A stretch of DNA of 64,000 nucleotides from Alcaligenaceae bacterium SAGV5 (lineage in GTDB: Bacteria > Pseudomonadota > Gammaproteobacteria > Burkholderiales > Burkholderiaceae_B): the NCBI GenBank assembly GCA_009360345.1, contig SPDP01000006.1:62001-126000 (forward strand). The letters are read 5' to 3'. The position numbers and the translations under genes were made by a program. This document shows, piece after piece, positions 41,442-50,466 of this stretch. Below the pieces are notes generated by a model. The model saw only the letters and a list, made by a program, of their open reading frames with translations. It was not told the origin of the DNA and searched no databases. Every line of letters starts with the position of its first letter. The stretch's first letter is position 1.

Positions 41442-42879
41442 TGAGCAGCTTGACCTCTTCGCCCGGGATGGGGGTATAGCTGCTGCCGCCCCGCTTGAGG
41501 ATGCGCTCGGTGCCGCCGTGCTGGACGATCAGCGCGGCCTGGTCCTCCTTGGCCCGCCGGTCCACGGCCTCGGGATCGAGCAGGCCGCGCAGGTGGGCCT
41601 CGAACCCGGCCAGCAGCGGCGCGCTTTCCGGCTTGCCCGCCAGGTCGTGCAATTCCTCGGGATCCTGTTCCAGGTCGAACAGTTCGGGCGCGTAGCCGGT
41701 GTAGTGGATGTACTTGTGGTGGCCACGGCGCAGCATGTAGGCCGCGCTGACGGAGCCGGCCGCGTGGTACTCGCTCAGGATGGTGCGCTGGCCGTCGTCC
41801 GGCCCGGCGGCGATCTCCAGCAGCGACTTGCCGGGCAGCCCCGCGGGGCAGTCCAGTCCGGCCGCCTGCATGACGGTGGGATACATGTCCACGTGCGAGA
41901 CCGGCGTGCGCACCTTGCGGCCGGGCTCGAAGCCGGGGCCGCTGGCCAGCATGGGGATGCCGGCGGATTCCTCGTACATGGTCGACTTGCCCCACAGCGA
42001 GCGCGAGCCCAGGTTGTCGCCATGGTCGGACAGGAAGACGACCCGGGTGTCCTGCGCCAGCCCGCTGGTCTCCAGCGCGTGCAGGATGCGCCCGACGTTG
42101 TGGTCCAGGAACGAGCACAGCCCGAAGTACGAAGCGATGGCGATGCGCCGCTGCTCGTCGCTTTCGAAATGCGAGTCGAAGCGATAGCAGTCGTTCCAGG
42201 CCTGTATCCACGGATGCAGCGGGCCCGATGCGCGCTTGGGCAGCGGGATGGCCCGGGGGTCGTACATCGCGTAGAACTCGGGCGGCGCGATCAGCGGCGA
42301 ATGGGGCGCGATATAGGACGTGAACAGTACCCACGGCGGGTCCTGGCGCTGCTGGCCGCGCGCGTGCAGCCACTCGACCGTCTTGTCGGTGATGTCGCGG
42401 TCGTAGCGGGTGTAGCTGCTTTCGCCGGGACCGATGCTCTTGGCCAGGTCGGCCGACTGGTGGCGGATGGGCAGCGGGTCGCGTATCAGGCCGTACAGGT
42501 CGCCGACCCCGGCCTCGATGTGCATGGGGATGATCTGCTCGGTGAAACCGCCGTCGATGTCGTCGCCGGTGTAGTGCAGCTTGCCGATGGACACCGCCAG
42601 CCGGCCGGCGTCGCGCAGCGCGTGGGCCCAGCTGGGGACGCGGCCGTCGTAGGCGATGGCGTTGTCCCAGTAGCCCGTCTCGTGCACGTCGCGGCCGGTG
42701 GCGAAGGCCGCCCGCGCCGGCACGCAGATGGGCGAGCTGGAATAGGCGGCCTCGAACGAGGTGCTGCGCGCCGCCAGCCGGTCCAGGTTGGGGGTGCGGA
42801 CCATGGGATGGCCGTTGTAGCCGAGCACTTTCTTGTTGTGCTCGTCGTCCATGATGATCAGCAGGTTGGAGGGTTTCAT
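41431..42879 (-). CDS. Sulfatase (formylglycine type) 1
   Basis: 482-residue type I sulfatase or phosphonate monoesterase. The formylglycine motif CVPARAAFATG has Cys52 as the residue to be oxidised. Metal ligands are expected at IIMDDEH (Asp11/Asp12) and FLSDHGDNLG. There is no signal peptide, so the enzyme acts in the cytoplasm, like choline sulfatase. Its stop overlaps the cytochrome b561 gene, and its start abuts the Bug receptor stop with no gap. The C-terminal region, IPGEEVKLLNEQ, is complete. The substrate is probably a sulfated small molecule handled by the operon. Confidence 0.9.
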   Translation of the reverse strand: MKPSNLLIIMDDEHNKKVLGYNGHPMVRTPNLDRLAARSTSFEAAYSSSPICVPARAAFATGRDVHETGYWDNAIAYDGRVPSWAHALRDAGRLAVSIGKLHYTGDDIDGGFTEQIIPMHIEAGVGDLYGLIRDPLPIRHQSADLAKSIGPGESSYTRYDRDITDKTVEWLHARGQQRQDPPWVLFTSYIAPHSPLIAPPEFYAMYDPRAIPLPKRASGPLHPWIQAWNDCYRFDSHFESDEQRRIAIASYFGLCSFLDHNVGRILHALETSGLAQDTRVVFLSDHGDNLGSRSLWGKSTMYEESAGIPMLASGPGFEPGRKVRTPVSHVDMYPTVMQAAGLDCPAGLPGKSLLEIAAGPDDGQRTILSEYHAAGSVSAAYMLRRGHHKYIHYTGYAPELFDLEQDPEELHDLAGKPESAPLLAGFEAHLRGLLDPEAVDRRAKEDQAALIVQHGGTERILKRGGSSYTPIPGEEVKLLNEQ

Positions 42880-43860
42880 CTACTGTGCCTTGATGCCGTT
42901 GTCGTCGACGATTTTCGTCCAGCGCGCGGTTTCCGCGGTGACTTTCTCGGCCAGCTCCCTGCCAGTGCTGCCGGTGGGCGCGGCGCCCAGCGATTCGAAC
43001 TGCTTCTTCACCTCGGGAGACTGCAAGGCCTTGTTCACCGCCGCTTCCAGCGTGGCGCGCACCGGCGCGGGCAGGCCGGCCGGCGCGAACAGCGCATGCC
43101 AGTTGTCCACGTCCAGCTCGGGCAGCCCGGCTTCCGGCGCGGACGGCACGCCGGGGAACTGCGGGAAGCGCTGGCCGGCGGTCACGAACAGCGGCGTCAC
43201 GCGCTTGGCCTGTACCAGGCCGATGGCGGCGGCGATGCCGGCGAAGCCGATCTGGGTCTCGCCGCCCGCCACCGCGGTCAGCGCCGCGCCGCCGCTCTTG
43301 TAGGGAACATGCAGCAGCTCCGTGCCCATCTGCTTGCCCAGCAGCACGCCCGCCAGGTGCTGGGGGCCGCCCACGCCGGGCGAGGAATAGCTGTAGGACC
43401 CCTTCGGCGCCTGTTTCAGCTTGGCGCGCAGCTGTTCGACGCTGGCGATGCCGGTGGCCGGCGATGCCACCAGCACCAGCGGCACCGAGGCGACCATGCT
43501 GATGGGCGTGAAGCTCTCGGTGGGCTTGTACTTGATGGGGTAGAAGGACGGGGCCAGCGCGATGTTGGACACCGTGCCCATCAGCAGCGTGTAGCCGTCG
43601 GGCGCGGCCGAGGCCACCGCGTTGGCGCCTATGGTGCCGGTGGCGCCGGCGCGGTTCTCGACGATGATGGCCTGCCCCAGTCCCGCGGAGAGCTCCTTGC
43701 CCAGCACGCGGGCCAGTACGTCCGGCGCGCTGCCGGCTTCCGAGCCGACGATGATCCGGACCGGCTGGCTGGGGAAGTTGCCCTGGGCCTGGACGGCGGG
43801 CGCGGCGAATAGCGTGCAGGCGGCGGCCAGGGCCAGCCTGCGGCGGGTGGGGAAGTGCAT
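42880..43860 (-). CDS. Bug family tripartite tricarboxylate receptor 1
   Basis: 326-residue extracytoplasmic solute receptor. The Sec signal is MHFPTRRRLALAAACTLFAAPAVQA. The Bug signature follows: PVRIIVGSEAGSAPDVLARVLGKELS, ENRAGATGTIGANAVA and HVPYKSGG. These receptors deliver carboxylates to TctA/TctB membrane proteins, which are not encoded in this window. The gene sits between the aldehyde dehydrogenase and the sulfatase in the sugar-acid operon. It may bind a (sulfated) sugar acid; ligand identity is inferred from context only. Confidence 0.92.
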   Translation of the reverse strand: MHFPTRRRLALAAACTLFAAPAVQAQGNFPSQPVRIIVGSEAGSAPDVLARVLGKELSAGLGQAIIVENRAGATGTIGANAVASAAPDGYTLLMGTVSNIALAPSFYPIKYKPTESFTPISMVASVPLVLVASPATGIASVEQLRAKLKQAPKGSYSYSSPGVGGPQHLAGVLLGKQMGTELLHVPYKSGGAALTAVAGGETQIGFAGIAAAIGLVQAKRVTPLFVTAGQRFPQFPGVPSAPEAGLPELDVDNWHALFAPAGLPAPVRATLEAAVNKALQSPEVKKQFESLGAAPTGSTGRELAEKVTAETARWTKIVDDNGIKAQ

Positions 43861-43910
43861 GTTCGTCTCCTGGATGAGGCCCGTCTCTTGTCGGCGGGCG
43901 GATAGAGGGT

Positions 43911-45353
43911 TCAGCTTGCGATGTAGGCGGTCTTCACCGTCGTGTAGAACTCGGCCGCGTGGCGACCCTGCTCGCGCGGGCCGTAGGACGAAGCCTTGGT
44001 GCCCCCGAACGGCACGTGATAGTCGACGCCTGCCGTGGGCAGGTTCACCATCACCATGCCCGCCTGGGCGTGCTGCCGGAAATGCGTGGCGTACTTCAGC
44101 GAGGTCGTGCAGATGCCCGAGGCCAGTCCGAACTCGGTGTCGTTGGCCAGGTGCAGGGCCTCGTCGTAATCGCGGGCGCGCAGCACGCTGGCGACGGGGC
44201 CGAAGACTTCCTCGCGGTTGATGCGCATGCCGGGCTCGGTGCCGGTCACCAGCGCGGGGGCCTGGAAATAGCCCGTGGTGTCGCGCTCCAGCGTTTCGCC
44301 GCCGGTGATGGCCTGCGCGCCCTCGCGCCGGGCGATGTCCAGGTAGGACAGGTTCTGCGCGAGCTGGCGCTCGTCCACCACCGGACCGATGTCCACGCCG
44401 GCGCGCAGCGCATGACCGACGTTCAGCCTGGCCATGCGTGCCTGCACCGCCTGCACGAAGCGGTCATGGATGTTCTCGGTCACGATCAGCTTGCTCGACG
44501 CCGTGCAGCGCTGGCCGGTGGAAAAATACGAACCCTGCACCGCGGTTTCCACGGCCTGTTCCAGGTTGGCGTCGTCCAGCACCACCAGCGGGTTCTTGCC
44601 GCCCATCTCGCATTGCACCTTGGCGCCGCGCGCGGCGGCCCCGGCGATGATGCGGCGGCCGGTGGCCACCGAGCCGGTGAAGCTGATGGCCTGGACGTCC
44701 GGGGAATCGACGAAGGCCTGGCCGACGGCCGAGCCCGCGCCCATGACGAGGTTGAACGCGCCCTTGGGCAGCGCGGTGCGCGACAGGATCTCGGCCAGCA
44801 GCCAGGCCGAACCCGGCACCAGTTCGGCGGGCTTGAACACGACGGTATTGCCGTAGGCCAGCGCCGGCGCGATCTTCCATGCCGGGATGGCGATGGGGAA
44901 GTTCCACGGCGTGATCAGGCCGACCGTGCCCACGGGCTGGCGGAACACTTCCACGCCGACATTGGGCCGCACCGAGGGCAGCAGGTCGCCGGGCGTGCGC
45001 AGCGCCTCGCCGGCGAAGAACTTGAAGATCATGGCGGCGCGCGCGACTTCGCCCATGCCCTCGGGCAGGGTCTTGCCTTCCTCGCGCGACAGCATGCGGC
45101 CGATCTCTTCCTTGCGCGCCAGCAGTTCGTTGCCGACCGCGTCCAGCACGTCGAAACGCTGCTGGGGCGTGGAGGCGCCCCAGGCCGGCCGGGCCCGCGC
45201 CGCCGCGGCGATGGCGCGGTGCGCCAGCCCGGCGTCGGCCTGCGCGTACAGGCCGATCACGTCGCTCGTGTCCGAGGGATTGACGTTGGGCCGGGCGGAG
45301 ACGCCCGGCATCCACTCGCCGGCTATATAAAGATGGTATTCGGGTGTATTCAT
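43911..45353 (-). CDS. NAD(P)-dependent aldehyde dehydrogenase (alpha-ketoglutaric semialdehyde type)
   Basis: 480-residue ALDH with catalytic Cys283 (STGQRCTASSKL) and general base Glu249 (KVQCEMGGKNPLV). NAD binding is seen in TPWNFPIAIPAWK and FTGSVATGRRI. Sequence character (FRQPVGTVGLITPWNFP, NLPTAGVDYHVPFGGTKASSYGPREQG) fits alpha-ketoglutaric semialdehyde dehydrogenases that complete oxidative pentose or aldarate pathways. It is 7 bp upstream-adjacent to the AraD1-type gene, which would make its substrate. It is complete and probably cytoplasmic. Confidence 0.9.
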   Translation of the reverse strand: MNTPEYHLYIAGEWMPGVSARPNVNPSDTSDVIGLYAQADAGLAHRAIAAAARARPAWGASTPQQRFDVLDAVGNELLARKEEIGRMLSREEGKTLPEGMGEVARAAMIFKFFAGEALRTPGDLLPSVRPNVGVEVFRQPVGTVGLITPWNFPIAIPAWKIAPALAYGNTVVFKPAELVPGSAWLLAEILSRTALPKGAFNLVMGAGSAVGQAFVDSPDVQAISFTGSVATGRRIIAGAAARGAKVQCEMGGKNPLVVLDDANLEQAVETAVQGSYFSTGQRCTASSKLIVTENIHDRFVQAVQARMARLNVGHALRAGVDIGPVVDERQLAQNLSYLDIARREGAQAITGGETLERDTTGYFQAPALVTGTEPGMRINREEVFGPVASVLRARDYDEALHLANDTEFGLASGICTTSLKYATHFRQHAQAGMVMVNLPTAGVDYHVPFGGTKASSYGPREQGRHAAEFYTTVKTAYIAS

Positions 45354-45360
45354 GTCGGTT

Positions 45361-46350
45361 CTACAGGGACGTGACGCCGACCACGGCCGGCGCGGGCTCG
45401 AAGCGGACGGCGTTGCGCAGGGGGCGGCCGAAGCCGTCCAGCGAAATCTCGAAGCGGTCGCCGTCCACGGTGCGGATCTGGTCGGAGAAGCTCAGCGTGG
45501 CCGTGCCGAAGTAGTGCACGTGCAGGTCGCCGGGGCGGCGGAACTGCGGGTACTTGAAGTGGTGGTGTTCCAGGTTGGCCAGGGTGTGGCTCATGTTGGC
45601 CTCGCCGGTGACGAAGGGCTTTTCCCACAGGACCTCGTCGCCGCGCACGATGCGGCTGGCGCCCCGCAGGTCGGCCGGCAGCTCGCCCAGCAGCAGTTCC
45701 GGCCCGAACGCGCAGGGCCGCAGCTTGGAATGCGCCAGCCACAGGTAGTTGAAGCGCTCGGTCAAGTGGTCCGAGAATTCGTTGCCCACGGCGAAGCCGA
45801 TGCGGCGCGGCGCGCCCTGGTCGTCGATCACGTACACGCCCACCAGCTCGGGCTCCTCGCCCGCGTCCAGCGCGAAGCCGGGCACGGGGAAGTCGCACTC
45901 CGGCGCCACCAGCAGGCTGCCGTCGCCCTTGTAGAACCACTCCGGCTGCGCGCCCGCCTGGCCCGCCGCCGGCTTGCCGCCCTCGACGCCCAGCTTGAAC
46001 ATCTTCATGGAGTCGGTCAGGTTGGTGTTTTCCTGCAGCTTGGCGTGCATGGCATCGCGCGAGGCGGCGCTGCCCAGGTGGGTCAGGCCGGTGCCCGAGA
46101 TCAGCATGCGGGCCGTGTCGGGATGGGTGACCGGCGGCAGCAGGCGTCGCTCGTCCACCAGCGCCTGATAGCGGACGCGGCGGCCCGAGTCCAGGCGCCG
46201 GAGCAGCGATTCCAGCGGCAGGCCTTCGCGGGCCGCCTGCAAGGCCAGGCCGTAGACGCCTTCGCGCGCAGTGCTGACTTCGATCTCGTCGTCGCCGGCC
46301 ACGACGCCCACGCAAAGCTGGCCGTCCTCGATGAATTGGATGACGCGCAT
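45361..46350 (-). CDS. AraD1/GguC family FAH-fold protein
   Basis: 329-residue member of the fumarylacetoacetate-hydrolase fold, AraD1/GguC group: MRVIQFIEDGQLCVGVVAGDDE, then ISGTGLTHLGSA and TERFNYLWLAHSKLRPCAFGPELL. AraD1-type proteins are linked to dehydration of 2-keto-3-deoxy-pentonates to alpha-ketoglutaric semialdehyde. Metal ligands (Glu/Asp in the C-terminal half around APECDFPVPG and ELVGVYVIDDQG) look intact. It starts at the ATG 5 bp from the dehydratase stop and is followed by the matching ALDH, which supports the Weimberg-type role. Confidence 0.88.
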   Translation of the reverse strand: MRVIQFIEDGQLCVGVVAGDDEIEVSTAREGVYGLALQAAREGLPLESLLRRLDSGRRVRYQALVDERRLLPPVTHPDTARMLISGTGLTHLGSAASRDAMHAKLQENTNLTDSMKMFKLGVEGGKPAAGQAGAQPEWFYKGDGSLLVAPECDFPVPGFALDAGEEPELVGVYVIDDQGAPRRIGFAVGNEFSDHLTERFNYLWLAHSKLRPCAFGPELLLGELPADLRGASRIVRGDEVLWEKPFVTGEANMSHTLANLEHHHFKYPQFRRPGDLHVHYFGTATLSFSDQIRTVDGDRFEISLDGFGRPLRNAVRFEPAPAVVGVTSL

Positions 46351-46355
46351 GGTCT

Positions 46356-47528
46356 TTACTCGCTGATCTGGAATTGATCGAGATGATCGGTGTTCAGGGT
46401 CAGGCCCAGGCCCGGCAGCGTGTCGTCGAGCTGCAGGAAACCGTCCTTGGCGACCGGCTCGCCCTTGAAGATGTAGTAGAAAAGCTCGTTGCCCACTTCC
46501 ACGTCGAACTTCGGGAAGTACTCGCTCATGGGCGAGGCCAGCGTGCTCATGGTCAGGTGGTAGTTGTGCATCTGGCCGGCGTGCGGGATCACGGGAATCG
46601 AATGCGCCTCGCACAGCGCATTGATCTTGTGGGCCGCGGTGATGCCGCCGACGCGGTTGGTGTCGTACTGCACGACCGACACCGCCTTCTTGTCCAGCAA
46701 CTGGCGGAAACCGTGCAGCGTGAATTCATGCTCGCCGCCCGAGATGGGAATGGCGCTCAACCGCGACAGTTCGGCATAGCCGTCCACGTCGTCGGCGATG
46801 ACGGGTTCCTCCAGCCAGCGCGGCTCGAACTTCTCCAGCTTGGGCAGCATGCGGCGCGCGTAGTCCAGGTCCCAGCCCATGTAGCACTCCAGCATCAGGT
46901 CGGACTCGTAGCCGATGACCTCGCGCACGGCCTGCACCGACTTCAGGTTCTCGGCCACGCCGCGCGTGCCGTGGTTGGGGCCGTAGCCGAAGCGCATCTT
47001 GAACGCGGTGAAGCCCTGGTCGAGGAAGGTCTGCGCCTCTTCCTGCATGGCCTTCAGGTCGCCCCGGTACAGCTTGGAGTAGTAGCAGGGGATGCGTTCC
47101 TTGGTGCGGCCGCCCAGCAGCTTGAACACCGGCTTGTTCACCGACTTGCCCAGGATGTCCCAGATGGCCAGGTCCACCGCCGAGATCGCCGCCATGGCCA
47201 CGCCCTTGCGCCCCCAGGCCAGCGTGGAGCGGTACATGCGCTGCCACAGGTATTCGTAGTCCCAGGGGTCGTGGCCGACGACCAGCGGGGCCAGGTACTG
47301 GTCGATGATGGCCTTGGCGATGTGGGGCGCCAGCGCGACGTTGCCCAGGCCGACGATGCCGTCGTCGGTCTCGATCTCGACCACGGTCCAGCCGTGGAAG
47401 CGGAAGGTCTGCATGGAGTCGCCGCGGTCGTACAGGGCGTCCATGGCGTTGGAGCAGAAGTTGGCCTGGGGCGGGACGGTCTTGCCCTTCCATTCGAAGA
47501 CGCGGGCGCGGACGGATTGGATTTTCAT
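46356..47528 (-). CDS. Enolase-superfamily sugar acid dehydratase (L-rhamnonate dehydratase-like)
   Basis: 390-residue mandelate racemase/enolase-superfamily dehydratase, in the L-rhamnonate dehydratase group. Diagnostic pieces are TLAWGRKGVAMAAISAVDLAIWDILGKS, the metal ligand strings MLECYMGWD and WLEEPVIADD, ISGGEHEF, and the His in VIPHAGQMHNYHLT. It removes water from an aldonic acid to give the 2-keto-3-deoxy acid. The ATG at 47528 is preferred to a TTG at 47540. It is tightly packed between the PdxA-like and AraD1 genes. The true sugar acid is not established. Confidence 0.9.
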   Translation of the reverse strand: MKIQSVRARVFEWKGKTVPPQANFCSNAMDALYDRGDSMQTFRFHGWTVVEIETDDGIVGLGNVALAPHIAKAIIDQYLAPLVVGHDPWDYEYLWQRMYRSTLAWGRKGVAMAAISAVDLAIWDILGKSVNKPVFKLLGGRTKERIPCYYSKLYRGDLKAMQEEAQTFLDQGFTAFKMRFGYGPNHGTRGVAENLKSVQAVREVIGYESDLMLECYMGWDLDYARRMLPKLEKFEPRWLEEPVIADDVDGYAELSRLSAIPISGGEHEFTLHGFRQLLDKKAVSVVQYDTNRVGGITAAHKINALCEAHSIPVIPHAGQMHNYHLTMSTLASPMSEYFPKFDVEVGNELFYYIFKGEPVAKDGFLQLDDTLPGLGLTLNTDHLDQFQISE

Positions 47529-47549
47529 GATGGTTCGCAAAAAAGAAAG

Positions 47550-48578
47550 TTATCGGTTGGCGGCCTGTCGCTGGGCCAGGCCCATGCGGCAGGCGATGGC
47601 GTAGGCGTTGGCGATGGCGTTGTCGTCGGCGCGGCCCTGGCCGGCGATGTCGTAGGCCGTGCCGTGGGCGGGCGTGGTGATGGGAATGGGCAGTCCGCCC
47701 TGGACCGTCACGCCCTTCGAGAATCCCAGGAGCTTGATGGCGATCTGGCCCTGGTCGTGATACATGGTGACGACGGCATCGACCTGCCCGTCGCGGGCCT
47801 TCAGGAAGATGGTGTCGGCCGGGTAGGGGCCTTCGATCGGCAGGCCCTCGGCCACCAGCTCGCGCACGGCGGGCGCGATGATCTCGACCTCTTCCCGCCC
47901 GCAGGTGCCGCCGTCCCCGCCGTGCGGGTTGAGCGCCGCCACCGCGACGCGCGGGGCTTCGATGCCGTTGGCCAGCAGCGAACGGTGGATCAGGCGCGTG
48001 GCGTCCTTGATGCGGTCCTTGTCGATGTAGCGCGGCACGTCCTTGATGGGGATGTGCGACGAGATGCGCGAGGTCCACAGCGAATCCATGGTGTTGAATT
48101 CGCAGAAATAGGTCGTCACGCCCAGGTACTCTGCGAAGTGGTGCAGCTCGTCCTCGTGCCGCAGGCCGCCCAGCTTCATCGCGTGCTTGTTCAGCGGCGC
48201 GAAGCAGATGGCGTCGATCTCGCCGTCCATGGCCGCGGTCATGCAGCGGTCCAGCACTTGCAGCACCGACTTGCCGCCCGCCGCCCGCGCCGTGCCCACG
48301 ATCACGTCCACCGGGTCCACGGTGTCCATGGGCAGGAAGGCGGGCACGCCGCTGTCGGGACGGGCGCGGACCTGCGCGAAATCTTCCACGGGGCGGGTCT
48401 CGACCTGCACGCCGGCCACGCGCTGGCCCTGTTGCCAGAGCCAGGGGTCGCCCACCAGCACGATGTTGGCCTGGCGCGGGACGTCCGGCCGCGACAGCAG
48501 CCGGGCGACGAGTTCGGGACCGATGCCCGCCGGGTCGCCCAGGGTAAGCGCGACGACGGGACGAAGAGGGGTAGTCAT
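47550..48578 (-). CDS. PdxA-like 4-phosphohydroxythreonine dehydrogenase homologue
   Basis: 342-residue PdxA-family NAD-dependent oxidoreductase. It has TLGDPAGIGPELVARLL at the N terminus, the metal-binding His residues in LHHFAEYL and VTMYHDQGQIAIKL, and AALNPHGGDGG. PdxA2 homologues outside vitamin B6 synthesis oxidise 4-phospho-D-erythronate or threonate, usually beside a DUF1537 kinase. No such kinase is here. In this operon it probably oxidises a sugar-acid derivative. Activity on the non-phosphorylated substrate would be unusual. Confidence 0.87.
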   Translation of the reverse strand: MTTPLRPVVALTLGDPAGIGPELVARLLSRPDVPRQANIVLVGDPWLWQQGQRVAGVQVETRPVEDFAQVRARPDSGVPAFLPMDTVDPVDVIVGTARAAGGKSVLQVLDRCMTAAMDGEIDAICFAPLNKHAMKLGGLRHEDELHHFAEYLGVTTYFCEFNTMDSLWTSRISSHIPIKDVPRYIDKDRIKDATRLIHRSLLANGIEAPRVAVAALNPHGGDGGTCGREEVEIIAPAVRELVAEGLPIEGPYPADTIFLKARDGQVDAVVTMYHDQGQIAIKLLGFSKGVTVQGGLPIPITTPAHGTAYDIAGQGRADDNAIANAYAIACRMGLAQRQAANR

Positions 48579-48609
48579 GGAGTGTCAGCCATCAAGAGGG
48601 TGAAGGGGC

Positions 48610-49536
48610 TCAGATCCGGACGATCCGGGAGACGTCGGGTTCGCGCTGCGTGGCGATGAAGCGCGTAAAGCGCAGCGATTGCAGGTCCAGCACGCCGACG
48701 CGATCGTCGTCCTGCGAGATGTAGGCCAGCGGCCGGGTGGGGTCGAGCGACAGCGCGATGGCGCGTGCGTCCATCTTCACGTAGCCCGTTTCCCGCAACG
48801 TGACGGGGTCGACCACCGAGACGCTGCGGTCGCCGTAGTTCGTCACCAGGAGGCGGTTGCCGGCGCGGTAGATGCGGGTCGCGTCCTCGCGCGAGGGCAC
48901 GGTCAGGCGCACCTCCATGGTTTCGGTGTCGATGGCCGACAACGTGTTGCTCCAGCGGTTGCTGACGAACAGCGTGCGTTCGTCCTCGCTCAGGCAGCAG
49001 CCCTCGGGCTTGAGGCCGGGGTGGCAGGCCACGGGCTGGGACAGCGGTTCCCAGGGGCGCAGCTTCGTCACCGTGTGGCTGAGCAGGTTCATGCTGAAGG
49101 CGGTCTGGCCGTCGCGCGTCAGCACGAACAGATGGCTTTTCACGCCGCCCGAGGACATGGCGCGCTTGGGCGCGGTGTCGGTGTCGGGCTGGTCCAGCAC
49201 CAGCAGCATGGCCTTTTCCTCGCTCAGCGCGTAGAGCCGGTCGTGCTGGTCCATCTGCATGCCGTGGATGCGGTTGAACGGGAACAGGTCTATAGACCTT
49301 ACCAGTTGGGCCGAACGAATATCGATCTGCAGGATCGCGGATCCCCCCGGGCCGACATGGCCGGAGGTCTCGACGCCGTAATGCCCCACGTAGACGTAGC
49401 GCTGGGCCGAGTCGATCACGAATTCGTGCGGGAAATCAGGCAGGGGCAGGCTGCGCAGCCGTTCGCCCGATTCGGGGTCGTACCAGCTGATGCAGTGCGA
49501 GCATTTTTCTACCAGCAAAAGGATTTCTTGGCTCAT
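48610..49536 (-). CDS. Cytoplasmic YncE-like beta-propeller protein
   Basis: 308-residue protein made of repeated blades of the YVTN/lactonase propeller type. Examples are PHEFVIDSAQRYVYVGHYG, DRLYALSEEKAMLLVLDQ, SEDERTLFVSNRWSNTLSAIDTET and NRLLVTNYGDRSVSVVDPVT. It lacks a signal peptide, unlike most YncE proteins. It lies between the PdxA-like and SMP-30 lactonase genes with gaps of 31 and 9 bp. It may be a second lactonase or a structural/binding protein. I cannot assign a reaction. Confidence 0.75.
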   Translation of the reverse strand: MSQEILLLVEKCSHCISWYDPESGERLRSLPLPDFPHEFVIDSAQRYVYVGHYGVETSGHVGPGGSAILQIDIRSAQLVRSIDLFPFNRIHGMQMDQHDRLYALSEEKAMLLVLDQPDTDTAPKRAMSSGGVKSHLFVLTRDGQTAFSMNLLSHTVTKLRPWEPLSQPVACHPGLKPEGCCLSEDERTLFVSNRWSNTLSAIDTETMEVRLTVPSREDATRIYRAGNRLLVTNYGDRSVSVVDPVTLRETGYVKMDARAIALSLDPTRPLAYISQDDDRVGVLDLQSLRFTRFIATQREPDVSRIVRI

Positions 49537-49545
49537 GGCGGGATC

Positions 49546-50466
49546 TCAGGAATAGCCGTGCGTGTTCAGGCGGATGCGGTACAGCGACGTCGATGCGCAG
49601 ATATAGAGTTCATCGCGCGCGGCGCCGCCGAAAGTCAGGTTGCCGACCTTCTCGGGAACGGGGATGCGGGCCAGGCGGGCGCCGTCGGGGTGGTAGACCT
49701 GGACGCTGTCCTCGCTGCTGGTATAGACCCAGCCCCGTTCGTCCACCCGTATGCCGTCGGCCAGCCCGGGCTCGACCACGGCGAACACGCGCGGGCGGGC
49801 CAGCGTGCGTCCGCCGGTCACGTCGAAGGCCAGGATGTGGTGGTTGCCGCCGCCGTCCTGGCGCAATGCGGCCGAGGTGTCGGTCACGTACAGCACGCTT
49901 TCGTCGGGCGAGAACGCCAGGCCGTTGGGTTCCTCGGGGAAGTCGCTGGCGATGTCCAGCGCGCCGGTGGCTGGGTCGTAGCGGAACACGTAGTTGGCGC
50001 GCAGCTCGGAGGGCGCCTGGTGGCCTTCGCGGTCGGACAGGATGCCGTAGGGGGGATCGGTGAACCAGATGCTGCCGTCGCGCTTCTCGACCAGGTCGTT
50101 GGGCGAGTTCAGGCGGCGGCCCTGGTAGCGGTCGACCAGCACCTCGGGCGCGCCGGGCCGGCCGCCGCCATCGAAGCGGGTGCGCAGGATGGCGCGCATG
50201 CCGTGCGAGCAATGCAGCAGCGAGCCGTCCGCGCAAGCCGCGTGGCCGTTGGTGAACTCGACCCGGTCGCGCCAGACCCGTCCGCCTTCGCGTTCATCCC
50301 AGGCCAGGATGCGGTCGTTGGGGATGTCGCTCCACAGCAGCATGCGCCGCGCGGCCAGCCAGACGGGGCCTTCGCTCCAGGTGGCGCCGGTGTACAGGCG
50401 TTCGAGCCGGCTGTCCGGCCCGAACAGGCTGTCGGCCCGCGCGTCGAGGACGGTGGGGGTGTTCAT
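49546..50466 (-). CDS. SMP-30/gluconolactonase family lactonase
   Basis: 306-residue SMP-30/LRE-like calcium-dependent lactonase that hydrolyses aldonolactones. Metal-site segments are WSEGPVWLAARRMLLWSDIPNDRI (Glu), NSPNDLVEKRDGSIWFTDPPYGI (Asn) and a late Asp in EPGLADGIRVDERG. ATG 50466 overlaps the GntR stop (ATGA), so the regulator and lactonase are coupled. It would supply the open aldonic acid to the dehydratase two genes further on. A cytoplasmic location is expected, as no signal peptide is seen. Confidence 0.9.
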   Translation of the reverse strand: MNTPTVLDARADSLFGPDSRLERLYTGATWSEGPVWLAARRMLLWSDIPNDRILAWDEREGGRVWRDRVEFTNGHAACADGSLLHCSHGMRAILRTRFDGGGRPGAPEVLVDRYQGRRLNSPNDLVEKRDGSIWFTDPPYGILSDREGHQAPSELRANYVFRYDPATGALDIASDFPEEPNGLAFSPDESVLYVTDTSAALRQDGGGNHHILAFDVTGGRTLARPRVFAVVEPGLADGIRVDERGWVYTSSEDSVQVYHPDGARLARIPVPEKVGNLTFGGAARDELYICASTSLYRIRLNTHGYS